Assembly: GCA_015680905.1 (NCBI GenBank)
Contig: CM027381.1
Coordinates: 20,995,501 to 21,059,500, forward strand
Length of the DNA: 64,000 nt
Source: Coptis chinensis
Lineage: Eukaryota; Streptophyta; Magnoliopsida; Ranunculales; Ranunculaceae
Reading direction: 5' to 3'
Positions 1 to 11,395 of the stretch are shown here, piece after piece (positions within the stretch are counted from its first letter, which is position 1; every line of letters starts with the position of its first letter). A model generated the notes under the pieces. It ran no database searches. It saw only the letters and a list, made by a program, of their open reading frames with translations, and had not been told where the DNA came from. The position numbers and the translations under genes were made by a program.

Positions 1-939
1 AATCAAGATCACCAATTGATTTTTTCTAAGAAATACATCTAGTTTTTATCATATTTATGGATTGATGAAGGAGTCTGTTAAAGAGCTAGGCTGTTCAACT
101 ACTTTTTAGTGTTTCCATTTGTGGCAGTACAATTTCATTTTGTGAGAGAAGATATTAGTTTTCTATTCTAGTGCATAATGAAAATTCAATTTGTATTTGA
201 GGGTATTTTGGTCATACAAGTAAAATGAGAAGGTGATGGAACTCACATTAGCTTTTTTAACGGCTAATTCACATGTTGTGCAATCGAATTTAACGGATTG
301 TATTGATTGTAAAAAATTGAAAGTATAATATATGTTTAGGCAAAAAAAAAAATATTGTATTTAATGTAATAAACAGCAAAATATATTATATTTTTAGGTC
401 ACTATGTCATTATAATACAGTAAGAGGTATGGGCCGTTATAATGACATTAATGCCTCCAGGGAAGGAGTTGCTATTGTTACGGGGCTGTTTTAGATAAAT
501 GGACTTAAATAAGGAAAAATGCAAAATAAAAATGTAACTGAAATATATAATTGGCTTGGACAATTGAACAAGGATATCTAAAACTGCAGTTGCAACTTTA
601 AAAATATGATAAGCAATTTTCACAATAAATCTTGTAATATCCCTGGGCCATTCACTTTTCTGATAAACTAACTTGGTTTAATGTAAGTTAGGCCTTTGTG
701 TGCTTAGCCGGCATGGTTGGCTTTTAGTATAAGCTAATGTGTTTTTACCGAAAATCCAAGCATGTCCTTTCAAAACTGAACATTGTGTAGGGGTTTTCTG
801 TTTATCTGTTAGATGCCTAGTGCCTCGATTTTGTTCTCTACTTTCCATTAATATATTGTAATTTAATCAAACTAAGCGTATTCAATCATCCAAGTATTCG
901 TAACTGATGTATGATGTATGAAAAAAAAAAAGAGTTCGT
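1..939. other. AT-rich flank, no gene seen
   Basis: I see no convincing coding sequence, RNA gene or element end here. The short ORFs are not supported by composition or recognisable motifs. It may be host intergenic DNA or an eroded repeat. It is the pre-existing DNA left of the first dated insertion. Confidence 0.5.
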
Positions 940-1122
940 CTACCACGAGGATATCCCTATAGGGACGCCAGCCGAGACCGTTGGATCCGAGATCTAACTG
1001 TCCGAAAATAAAAAACAAACCCATATTCTCTCTCTTCCTTTTTGTTTTTGATTTTCGGACCATTGGATCTCGGATCCAACGGTCTCGAAACACTCATCCC
1101 TATAGGGATATCCTCGTGGTAG
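940..1122. repeat. Foldback (long inverted repeat) element
   Basis: The arms are near-perfect reverse complements. The left arm begins CTACCACGAGGATATCCC and the right arm ends GGGATATCCTCGTGGTAG. The inner arms match again (CCGTTGGATC near 979, GGATCCAACG near 1073). The centre is a short pyrimidine-rich spacer. The whole 183 bp could fold into one hairpin, as MITE or foldback elements do. A-rich tracts flank both sides and no clear TSD is visible, so the family is not assigned. Confidence 0.7.
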
Positions 1123-1259
1123 CCCAGATAAAAAAAAAATATATGTTTGTCATAACTCATACAAAAAACATCTCTAGGTGGAGGCATCAACTGTATATTT
1201 GCCTCCACCATTTAAAATTTCTTCAAAAACCATTTCTAGGGGGAGGCAAATGTGGAAGT
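1123..1259. other. Flank with GGAGGCA inverted repeat
   Basis: A small hairpin (1177-1209) pairs GGTGGAGGCA with TGCCTCCACC, and a further GGGAGGCAAA follows at about 1240. The sequence resumes beyond E1 at 26901, where GTGGAGGCAAA appears again. E1 therefore landed inside an older repeat that uses this motif. The family is not recognised. Confidence 0.45.
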
Positions 1260-1264
1260 ATCAA
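1260..1264. repeat. TSD ATCAA, left side of E1
   Basis: This five-base target-site duplication directly abuts the TG start of the left LTR. The identical ATCAA follows the CA end of the right LTR at 26896-26900. Confidence 0.92.
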
Positions 1265-1350
1265 TGTGGTGGCCAAATATTATATATACCGATATTCACC
1301 ATTATTTCAATAAAATTATAATACAATATCAGCATGAGAGCCGATATATT

Positions 1351-1590
1351 CACTACTAAAAAATAGTGATTTTATATAGTTATAAAATCTCTTAATATCG
1401 GTTGTAAGTAAAACCGATATAATAATTCCCTCCAAAATATCTGATATCGGTTCCAGTTTTGTAATATTGGTTTTGAATTTCAAATATCGGGCAGACTGTA
1501 ACCGATATATTAATTTTGCAATTTCATATCACAAAATTGAAACCGATACAATTAGTTTGTTATATTTAATATCGGGCCGATTCATGTGCT
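1351..1590 (+). repeat. CACTA-1 left terminal and subterminal repeats
   Basis: After the 13-base terminus, the motif ATATCGGTT or its complement AACCGATAT recurs roughly every 20-40 bases in both orientations (for example near 1394, 1412, 1440, 1500 and 1540). Such subterminal arrays are the binding sites of the TnpA-like protein in En/Spm elements. The binding role is inferred from the family. Confidence 0.8.
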
Positions 1591-2496
1591 ATGTTAATAA
1601 CTTAAAGCCATAACTTAATATACTTCGTTAAAAATTAAAGCTCTCTCAAAGTATGTTATATCACTTAAAATCATAGGCGGGATACAATGCCGAAAGTTTT
1701 CAGTCTCCCGCTTAAAATGGAAATAGAAGACAACTTTCTTCTCGCAGCCCACAATACTTCAAACAGCAAAATAGAAACTTCTCGTTCAAAAGTAGATATC
1801 TTTCTTCTCCAAAGTTGTGACTTTTCTTCTTTTCTTTTGCAGTGCTTTGGTGTGTTTCCCCGTAGTAATTTTTCTTCCTCTTTTGCAGTGTTCTTCTTGT
1901 TTTTGTGAATATCTTTGTGTTTACTGTGATTATGCATCTGTCGATTGCTAAACATGGTTGGGGTTTGTTTTAGTTTTCAATATAAAATGTAAATATTGTG
2001 TTTTTTTTCTGGGTTCTTGCTAGAACGTTGATCTGGTCATAGTTTTGGGTGTGAATATATTAGTTTATGAAACTTTGAACTTTGATGCTCAGTTGTTTGA
2101 CTAAATGTTTGTTTAGAATGTAAATTAAAGTGTGGCTTATGTTTTTTGCATCAGTTAAATTTAAAGTAGGTAGCTTCATTTCCATTGTCTAGCTTAGAAC
2201 CACACTAATTACCAAATTTGCTGGAAACTTAACTTATCTATGATGCATTAAGCTACCTTACTTCCGGTTCTAAACATTTTCTTTGTATTTTAATAGGAAT
2301 GATTTAAAACAAATCTTGAAGTAAACTTTATTATTTTCCAGTTTTGTTTTTGTATTTGTTTAAATATACCTATATTTTGTAAGTTGTACATGTGTTTTTT
2401 TACATAATATTGGCATTGTTACGAAAATTCTTAGGTAATTAGGCAATGACTTTCTGATTATTTCTTGTTTCTAGCATTTTATTCTGCTATCCAGAA
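1591..2496. other. CACTA-1 5' untranslated/promoter region
   Basis: This lies between the subterminal repeats and the first transposase codons. It is T-rich with intron-like stretches (for example a pyrimidine run ending TTTCTAG just before 2476) and no convincing coding frame. It probably holds the promoter, first exon and an intron of the tnp2 gene. The exact transcription start cannot be read. Confidence 0.4.
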
Positions 2497-5444
2497 ATGG
2501 ACAAGTCTCAGATGTCGTAGAATCGGTTTACTGCATACGGGAAAGGGGTTGAAAGTTTTATGACGTTTGCCAAAAAAAAGTTTGGTGAACATAATCCCAT
2601 GCCATGTCCATGCAAAACATGTGGGAATCTCAATAAATTTGTGGCTAAGGATGTTGAGTTCCATATGTTTTACCATGGTGTTGATGGAAGTTATACCAAA
2701 TGGATATGGCATGGAGAAAAATCTCCTGGTTAAGCTCCATCGAGTGTGCCTTTAGATAGGCCCACCCAACACCATTTTGGGAGTGAAGCCCCAGGTGATG
2801 CTGCACTCGCAGATGATACCACACCCCTAGATGATGCTGCAAGTACAATAAAATTGGCTCAGACCGCTTGTGGCCAGTATTCATCTAATCCCGAAAAGTT
2901 TCAAAAAATTCTTGAAGAGGCTGAGGAACCTTTATACAAAGGTTGCCCAAAGTTCACCAAATTATCTGTGGCCGTTACATTGTTTAATGAGAAAGCGAGG
3001 AGTGAGTGGTCTGACATAAGCTTTTCACGGTTGTTGAAAATCATTGGAGATATGCTACCCGATGATGATAATTTACTACCCCAAAGTATGAGAGAGGTGA
3101 AAAAGACATTGTCTGTGTATGGGATGAGCTATGAGAAAATAGATGCCTATCCGAATGATTGTGTGCTTTATAGAAAGGGATCTGATAATGAGAATAAAAC
3201 TAATTGCCCTACTTGTGGTGAGTCAAGATACAAAGTGAATAAGAACGACCGACCGAAAAGTATTTTCCAACGTAAATTGGGGGCCATCAAAACTTCGACA
3301 AGAGAGAGGGTATTTTCCACCTATCCCTAGGTTTAAGAAATTGTTTCAGTCGATACATACATTGAAACATATGACTTGGCATGCTGACAAGAGAGAGGTT
3401 CATGATAAGTTACGCCACCCAACGTGGGATATAGGGGTTAAACTCCCCGCATGGAAGTTGGTAGATGATATATGGTAAAAGGAGTTTGGCCAAGAGCCAA
3501 GATATTTAGAATGTACCTTCGAGGAAGATCATTGGCACTTTGGGTGAGCAGATGGGGTTAATCCATTATGGCTCAATGAGCAGCAAGTATAGTTGTTGGC
3601 CAGTAATGTTAGTCACTTACAATCTCCCACCTTGGTTGTACATGAAAAGAAAGTTTGTTATGTTAAGGGATGAATTGGTACCTGATGTAAGTGAAAAGAA
3701 AGCGTACTTACCACCAGCTTGTTACTCATTATCTAAAGAAGAGAAATTTAGTGTGTGCGAAACATTGCATAAGTTAAAAGTTCCAGATGGATACTCATCG
3801 AATTTCAGAGCATTGGTATCTATGCAAGACTTGAAGTTGGGGGGTATGAAATCTCATGATTGTCATGTGTTGATGTAGCAATTACTTCTCGTGGCTATAC
3901 GATCGGTGTTACCAAAACATGTGAGGATTGTACTTATCAAATTTTGCTCATTTTTCCATGAATTATGTGCGAAGGTAGTAGATGTTCCTAGATTGCTTGA
4001 AGTTTAGAAGAATCTGGTGGTCACCTTGTGTTTGCTAGAAAAATATTTCACATCGTCATTCTTTGATGTTATGGTTCATTTAACCGTCCATCTTGTTCGA
4101 GAAGTCCAACTTGGTGGTCCCGTTTGCTTTCGATGGATGTATGGATTTGAGAGGTATTAAGAACATTAAATATTCTTCTAATATTATTACTAATTTAAAT
4201 TATTTAAAGTAAAGAGTGGTTTATGTGTTTTAGGTATATGTCGATGTTAAAAGGTCAAGTAAGAAATGGTTATCGTCCAGAAGGTTGCATGGTGGAATGT
4301 TATATTGATGAGGAAGCGGTTGAGTTTTTTAGTGAGTTCTTCTCTGAATTGGATGCAGTTAGAATTTCTCCCATTGAAAATAACACACCCTCTGAAATTG
4401 TGACTGGAAATAATCCTCCAGGAGGTGATTTTCTTGAAGCTGATGTTAAGTCCTTGGAGCAAGCACATTGCTATGTATTGCACAACACAAGTGTTGTTCA
4501 ACCATATATTGAGTGATTATACTTCAACTATTTGACTTACAAATTTTACGCTTTACTCTAATTCTTTATGGAAATTTTAGAGCTAACCATGTGGTTCATA
4601 TGGAAAATTATGTAGGAGACACATGAACCACCTAAAGAAAACATTTCCCCGACAGTCCAAAGTTCAAAAATGGTTACAAGATGAACATAATCGTTCTTTT
4701 AGTTCTTGGCTAAAAAACGAGGTAACAATTGTCAACAGTAAAACATGTGTTGTGTCTATTTAATAAATGTAGCTAACATTTTTAAGGACAGGTTTTTGAA
4801 GATCAGTGCGTCTCCGGTAACAAAATCTCAGAAATCTTGAGATGGGTATCACAAGGTCTCCGCATACATGTAATGAAATATCATGGTTACACAATTAATG
4901 GCTATCATTTTACCACAAAGGATCGTGATGCTTCACGTATCAGTCAGAATAGTGGTGTTAGTCTTGTGGCCACTGCAATGCATGTCTCTAGTGCAAAGGA
5001 TAAAAATCATGTTTTCTGTGAAGCAGGATACTATGGTGTTATTGAGGAAATATGGTTGATTGATTATGGTCATTTCAAAATACCAGTGTTCCAGTGTGAT
5101 TGGGTTGACAACAAGAATGGCTTTAAGGTTGATGAGTTGGGTTTCACCATAGTTGATCTTTCTAGAATTGGTTATAAATCCAATTCTTTCATTTTAGCCT
5201 CTCAAGCAAAGAAAGTCTTCTATGTACCTGATCTAGTCAATCAAAATGGTCCATTGCTCTAGCAGCTCCTCAAAGAACCTATCATGCTGATGACAATGAA
5301 GAAGACCTCTTTGATGCTGGCATTGAAGATCATACCTATCCTGAAGTAGTGCATTATGATGAACCTTTGGATGCTGTAAATGAATCTGAGAAAATGTACA
5401 CACGTGAAGATGTTGAGGGGATTTGGACTGACAATGATATTTAA
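2497..5444 (+). pseudogene. tnp2: CACTA transposase TNP2, degenerate
   Basis: The family order is all present. A transposase-associated domain comes first (from ATG 2497; cysteines in PCPCKTC; ends WIWHGEKSPG). It is followed by the N-terminal TNP2 part (2746-3330; CPTCGESRY), the catalytic-core start ADGVNPL near 3550, and WPVMLVTYNLPPWLYMKRKF (about 3598-3660). DUF4218 (about 3730-4510; HELCAKVVDV) and DUF4216 (about 4830-5262; YHFTTKDRD, VFQCDWVDN) follow. TNP2 cuts the element ends. Damage is heavy: a stop after seven codons, stops near 3476 and 3544, frame changes near 3330 and 5260, and a large internal loss between MKRKFVML and the DUF4218 entry that removes much of the catalytic core. 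It cannot make active transposase. Confidence 0.9.
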
Positions 5445-5739
5445 GTGATAGATCTTTTTGCATGGTGCTACTGTTTCTGGTCTTTTTTTGTCTTACGACC
5501 TATTTTTTTGCTTGTTTTGAAAATTGATGCCAAAGACATGTAATCAGTCTATGTATGGTAATTGTGATTTTTGTGTAAGTGTCTTTTGTTCCTATATATT
5601 TCCTGCATTGCATTGTTGTACTATGTTTATTCATACTCGTATGCTCTGCATTGCATTGTTCTGTGTATCATGTTGAACTTACCCATTCCAGGCCATGCAC
5701 AATATATCTATTGATGTATGTTTTTTTCATAGCATAGTA

Positions 5740-8700
5740 ATGGATCTGGAAAGGAATGGTGAATCACAGGACAATAGAAGTAATGTTGATCAACCCCACA
5801 TTTAGAAAAAAAAAAGAAGGAAAGCTAGTAGGGGGACAACTGTAATGCTTGAGATGACCAAGAATTGGGATGGAAAGGTAATTACTGTTGAGTATGATAA
5901 AAAAAGGTAGGCCTACACCACGAGCAGTACGCAGGAAGATAGCTGGTTATGAAAGGGCTTTGGCAAGAGTAATGGTCCCACTTAACACATTTAGTGATTG
6001 GCGCAAACTAAAAGATCTTTGGGGAGGGCAATTGGAAAAAGATTTATGGGCTACAATGCAGGTAAAGAAATATGTGCTTTCCGGCCTGTTATTTATATAT
6101 TTTAGAATGAATTTTTTGCGGGCTTACCATTTAATTCATTTGATATAGACAAGATTTGTGTTAGATCCAAATACGAGGGCTCAAGTTATATCTGATATTG
6201 GCCTCAAGTGGAGGACATTTAAGACAACTCTGACTACTAAGTACATACGTCCATTCAAAGATGATCTCGAACTACTTGTGGCGCCACCTACAAAGTATAA
6301 ATATCTTGACAAAATGGTTTGGACTGCATTTGTGCAATCAAGGTTGACCCCAGAGTTCCAGGTATATATCTACTTCTTTTGTCTATTAATGTATTATATA
6401 TATATATAAACTTGCTACAATCTGAAAGGCAATCCAATAATGTGTATACACACCGACTGAGTAGATCAGGCTATATGTGGGTCTTGAATAAGATATTATA
6501 AGTACATTTAGTAAATACTATTTTAAGTAGTTTCTTACGTTCAAACTAAACTAACTTAGATGTCTAATTGTGTTGTTATGGTTCATGTGTAGAAAAAAAA
6601 ATCCATAGAGACAGGCATTTTTGTTGATCATGAAGATAGGAGTGTCAAATGGAAATTGGCTCGTCAAAATAAAAATGGCAAATATTCAAATGATGCCGCA
6701 AGGGAAGTAATAGGAAAAGTTGTAAGTTTCCATTGTAAACTGTTTTAGACTTTTTGTAAGATTTCCCAAGGTTGTGACGTATCAAACGCCTTAACTATAG
6801 TTTGTAGGTCCGGAATTCTTCCTAACTGCTCCATTAATGTTAATTTTTATGGTTCGAGCAGTAGGTCGTTCCCACTGATTGCTCTTAATTCGCGGGGCAG
6901 TAGGAAGACTGCCTTGCATGTCCATACATCAAGCTATTTTTATATCACCTGTATACAAATGGCTCGGGATTCACTTGTTTCATTATTATTGTAGGATGAT
7001 CTGAAAAAGCAAGTAGATGAGGGGATTGTAGTGACTGAGGGAAGCAATGATGTTCTTGCTATGGCTTTGGGTACCCCGGAGCATTGTGGGCGAGTTAGAG
7101 GCAAAGGGAAGCATGTCACGCCAATGGCCTATTTCAAAATACCAAAATGGGGAACAAAGAAGTATAATGCGGAGCTGTTGGCCCAATTACATGAATCTCA
7201 AGAAAGGGTGAGAGTTTTAGAACATATTGTGAAGGAAAAAGAGACAAATAACTCCCACCATTCAGAAAATGTTGCATCCAATAGTAGTGGCATCTCAAGA
7301 GGTCAACAGGTAGTTTGCCAAACCTTAGCTTTTTGGTTTAGTAGAAATTTTAGAAATTTATGCAATGTTGCTTTGTCTTTATTTATTGACTTTCACTATC
7401 TCTTACATGTAGTTTGAAGGATGGTGGTACTTCAAAAGTGGACAAGGCAGCTTCAAATATTGAGTTAAGTATCCCGCAAGTATGTTTTATGGGCTAAATT
7501 GTGAAATTATATCCAACATTAGTTTCATTCTATCATATACATTAGTATTTAGTACTTGTATGTATTATTTGATAGATGCAGAATGGTAGATTGGCTTTGG
7601 GATCAAAGGACAAGATTCTTGCCAAAGGAAAGGTTTATGAGAAGACGGGACCATTGGAAAAAATTCACAATCTTCCTTTAGGGGAGCACAATGTAAAAGT
7701 GTCAATTGATTGTGTATTGTGTCCTGATTCCCCTTCCTATACTTGTACGTGGTGTTTTGACCACTATTTTAGATGCACACAACTCATTTGTGGCTTGGCC
7801 TGAAAAGCGGGTGATAGTAGGTGATAAGGTAAAGTATATTTTCTAAATTTTATTAGTTATGCTTTTAGAACTATCGTAACTAACTTTAACATTTTTACTT
7901 GATTGTAGGATGTGGTTGATGATTCTTTTGCAGCTAGTGGTGAAGTGGCAAGTCAGCTCCAAAAGTTTGGCAAGATTATAGAAAAGATGATGAAATCAAG
8001 TCAAATAAGTATTCCACTTGAGAAGGGGGTGTTTGAAGAAGAGATAGCATTCAATCGTTTCTTCAAATCTGATTTATTAGATGTTTGTAACATGAAGAAG
8101 CTTAAGGTTAACTTAATGACTGCATACCTAAGGTAAACTATTTGTCTCAAGAGGAATCTTTTATACACTGGGTGTTATTGCCATTTAATTTACTATACTT
8201 ATTTTTTTAGGTTTCTCTACAACCGATTTGAAATTTCTCGAGCAAAATATGGATTCTTCCATCCTTCACATTTCAATGATTTTGGAGATAGAGAAGAAAC
8301 ATAACCTGATAAAGAGAATGAAAGTTGTGAGAAAGGATCAACTAATTTTTGTGCCATACTCCACCATGTAAGTGTGTATGTACTGCATATTCATGTGTGT
8401 TCAATGTATCTTACTAGTTATTTAATTTTAACCACTTGTATGTAATTAAATCTTTCTTGTCATTTAATCCGTCCACTTTTGTGGCTTTAGGGGTCATTGG
8501 CTTTTGTTAGTCATTGATATGACATCAATGGAAGTGTTTTGGTTGGACTCCATGGTACAAAAGGCTATTGACTTGGATGTAAAGTTCATAGTGAATGAGT
8601 GAGTAGTTCATTCTTCTTTTTTTTTTCAAGGCTTCATTTTTAAAATACTAAGTAAGTAATGGATCTTGTTGTGTGAAGTGTGATGAAAGTGGCAGCTATG

Positions 8701-9027
8701 GAAATGGGAAAAAGAACAAAAGGAAATCCGACTTGGGAATTGGTGAAGGTGAGGAATGAATAGTTGTGCTGATGATATACCACATAGTTTAATCCTCTGT
8801 GTGTGACTTTTTTTGTCTCTATGTAGTGCCCTAAACAAACGGGGAATAAGGAATGCGGCGTTTATGGAATGAAATTTATGAAGCACCTTATGGAAGATCC
8901 TCTCGTGTCGACCAAATCTAAGTTGAAAGAACTTGGGGAAGCAGTGACATACAAAGACGAGGAGCTTAATGATATTCGTTTGGAGTTAGTTGAATACATT
9001 TTGGATTTTATCAACCATGGAGAATAG
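5740..9027 (+). pseudogene. CACTA second gene: plant transposase domain fused to Ulp1 protease
   Basis: A multi-exon gene follows tnp2 by about 300 bases. Segments at 5888-6070, 6150-6360, 6600-6720 and 6990-7310 match the Ptta/En/Spm plant transposase domain (KNWDGKV, VFVDHEDRS-type GIFVDHEDRS, and a coiled-coil end). A segment at 7576-7800 has the LPLGEHNVKVSID block typical of these proteins (DUF8039-like). From about 7910 comes a C48 Ulp1-like cysteine protease with His in GHWLL (codon 8495), Asp in WLDSM (8546), Gln in CPKQ (8836) and Cys in NKECGVYG (8854), all in place. Exons join at GT/AG-like borders. A stop at about 5804 and a one-base slip in the A run at 5900 break the N-terminal part. 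Whether the protease part is expressed is unknown. Confidence 0.85.
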
Positions 9028-10359
9028 GTACTTCCTACGCTTTTGGCTCTTAATTGGCATGAATGCATGTTTGTCTTTCTTGATGGAATAAGGGTAGTTT
9101 TAATACTTTGTTGATTGACTGATCCATGACCATGGAAATATTTTACTGTTAGTTTATGGTACCATATATACCTTGCAGCTTTATCGGGGAATTTCTCATC
9201 TTAGTGGGAGATTTCCAAGCGGTATGGTACATAACATAAATTAACACTCAATTTCACTGATTAAAACATCAGTCTGAACTGTTTATTACAAAAGATGAGT
9301 ATATGGAGATGGGTGTTGACTCTCTTTTCTACTCCCTCAAACACGGATGACATCCATCCTTTGTTAGGCATGTCCCTTTCCCAGTCATTAAGTGAGATAT
9401 CAATTCCCTGTCTTCAAGTTCGATTGAAACCTATTCCCTTTACGACCTAAAACAAGCTGACCTCTGCATTTGTATTCCTATTAAGGACAAGAGTTAGACT
9501 TGTCTATTCCTACTAAAGGAAAGATAAAAGTGACTTAGCTACTAGAGCAGTGCAGTAGTCAGGGAGTTAATGGTAACCTTATCTATGTACTAGATGTATC
9601 TGGACATGCTCTTTCTTCCCCTGCCTTTGGTCAAAGGCGGTCGCATATGTCGGTTCTTTTGGTGATCTGAAGCCGAGGAAGGCACTCGTAGGTGAGCTTG
9701 AGTGAGTGTGCCTGGTAGGAACAATCAGTCTGTCCCTTACCTGCCCATTCAAGCCTTTCAATATCTCATTTGGTTAAGCAATTGATAGGAAGTAAACACT
9801 TACACTTACACTACTACACTTATTTGCCATGCATGTGTGAAATAGTGTAAAATAATATTCAATGTTAGGTTGGCGACTTCTCTTGGAGTTGAGTAGTTAC
9901 ATGTTTAATTTGCTTAGTGTACTTGCATGGTATTATTTTGTCAGGCTACTCTTGCAAAGTATTGATGAAGTGATTGATTTATGCCGTGTAGGTAAAGTTT
10001 TCATTGGAGAACTAATGGGGCAAGCTTTACATGGAGGCATCATGTGCTACTTTTGGTTTTTTGTTTAGTTTTAATTTTTTTTGTACATGCATGGAATGGA
10101 AGTTAGAGAACTAATCGAGGAAGCTTTACATGGAGGCATCCTGTGTTACTTTTGGTTTTTTGTTTTGTTTTAACTTTTTGTACATTTTCGCAACACGTAC
10201 TTTTTCAGTGGAAAATTGTCTATAACAAGCTTTCTTATGCAAGTCTTCCTTCGTTAGCGTACTGCAAGGATGTTGTTGGTATATTGTGAGATTGCAGGTT
10301 ATTTTGTGGTGCTGCAATTGGTTTTAATATTAAATAATAATAATAATAATATTATTATT
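9028..10359. other. CACTA-1 3' region with a two-copy tandem repeat
   Basis: I see no gene. A segment of about 98 bases is repeated (from about 10007 and from about 10105), each copy starting GAGAACTAAT and containing AGCTTTACATGGAGGCATC. A short AAT/ATT palindromic run lies at about 10327-10357. The rest looks like 3' untranslated and spacer sequence. Confidence 0.5.
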
Positions 10360-10642
10360 TCGGATATAACAGACAATATCAAAATCGATATAACAACTCT
10401 TTTTTATATCGGTTTTCTCTGTTAGTTATATCAATTTTTAATAAATTTATGTTATAAATACATAAGATTATTACATCAGTTCATGTTTAACCGATCTAGA
10501 AAGGGACACTTATTATATCGGTTATGGTTATCTGTTATATCGGTGGTACTTATATCAGTTTGAAGTTCATTGAAAACCCGATATAATAAGTCTTTTATAT
10601 CACTTTTTAGTCGATATAAAACCAGTTTTTTTTTTAGTAGTG
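10360..10642 (+). repeat. CACTA-1 right subterminal and terminal repeats
   Basis: The ATATCGGTT-type motif recurs (near 10405, 10516 and 10537, with diverged forms near 10381, 10492, 10578 and 10609), mirroring the left end. The region closes with a T run and AGTAGTG, the inverse of the left terminus. Confidence 0.8.
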
Positions 10643-10895
10643 ATTCATGATAAATTTTAGGTACAAATGAAAGAGACAAGGATAGACATATGTCAAAAAG
10701 CTATTGGATGGACACATGTGGAGCAACTATAAAAGGAGTGGAGACAAAAGAAAGATGGACGAGATTCATTTTGGACACTTTACTTTTTCTATTTCTCACA
10801 TGTAAACAGAGAGAGAAAGGGTGAACAGTGTAAACCACCATTAATGAATAAAGAAAAAAGCTTTGTTAATTATCATTCTCTTCTTGCATCGTACA

Positions 10896-10910
10896 TTGGC
10901 GCCGTCTGTG
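10896..10910 (+). other. E1 primer-binding site
   Basis: TTGGCGCCGTCTGTG directly follows the CA end of the 5' LTR. It has the TGGCGCCGT core found after many plant Gypsy LTRs and would pair with a tRNA 3' end to prime minus-strand DNA. It fixes E1 on the plus strand. Confidence 0.85.
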
Positions 10911-11390
10911 CATCGAAGACAAGAAAACTTTTCTTTTCTTCTTCTTCGATTTCGAATCTATGTTATGATGAAGAAGAGATTGATTGGTCAATTGAGTTTT
11001 TCTTACTCTCCACCATTAAAGCTTCAAAGATAAGTTTCTTGATCTCATTCTTCATTTCTTGTTTTTTCTATTTTCTGAAAAAGAAATTACTTCTAAAACT
11101 GATTTCAGCATTTTCCATCATGGATCTATGACGTTTGATTCTTTAATTGTCACAAGGTTTTCGTTATTGAAAAGGGATGTGAACTCAATTTTTTGTTTCT
11201 AATACTGTTGATGATAAGCCTGGTTATATAAATGTTGAGGTATTTAATAATAAGCTTGAGATGATGGTTTATGGAGTTTGATATTGGTTAGTTTTCTCTC
11301 GTTTTTGTTTGTTTGTTTGGGTTTCTTGGGTGTAAAAGTTAGGTTCGATACTGGAGGATGTACAATATCTCGGAACTTCTTCCTTGTTTC
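10911..11390. other. E1 interior, left part, non-coding
   Basis: There is no gag-like or other recognisable protein. The sequence is pyrimidine-rich. An ORF crossing the LTR/PBS border (10844-11131) is not credible. Confidence 0.6.
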
Positions 11391-11395
11391 AACTC
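11391..11395. repeat. TSD AACTC, left side of element A
   Basis: AACTC abuts the LTR start TGATAAACG. The same five bases follow the right LTR at 25777-25781. Confidence 0.93.

Larger units (their letters stand above)
1351..10642 (+). mobile_element. CACTA-1: complete En/Spm-type DNA transposon
   Basis: It begins CACTACTAAAAAA and ends TTTTTTAGTAGTG as inverted termini, with a 3-bp TSD ATT (1348-1350 and 10643-10645). Length is 9292 bp. It has the usual plant CACTA plan of two genes on the plus strand between subterminal repeat zones: tnp2 (2497-5444), then a transposase-24/Ulp1 gene (5740-9027). The intact E1 LTR at 26.6 kb gives the pre-insertion sequence, GATATATTAATGATAAA, confirming both ends. 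tnp2 is broken, so the copy is not autonomous. Confidence 0.95.
1265..10895 (+). repeat. E1 5' LTR, split by CACTA-1
   Basis: The LTR parts are 1265-1350 and 10646-10895. It starts TGTGGTGGCC and ends TTACA or GTACA, as does the uninterrupted copy at 26561-26895. It carries a TATA box (TATAAAAG, 10728-10735) and an AATAAA signal (10847-10852). The split removes the first 86 bases of U3 from the rest, so any upstream promoter elements now lie 9.3 kb from the TATA box. Confidence 0.92.

Noticed and set aside
10844..11131. 95-codon hydrophobic ORF
   Set aside because: It runs through the E1 LTR end and primer-binding site, so it cannot be a conserved gene; the composition follows the T-rich DNA.
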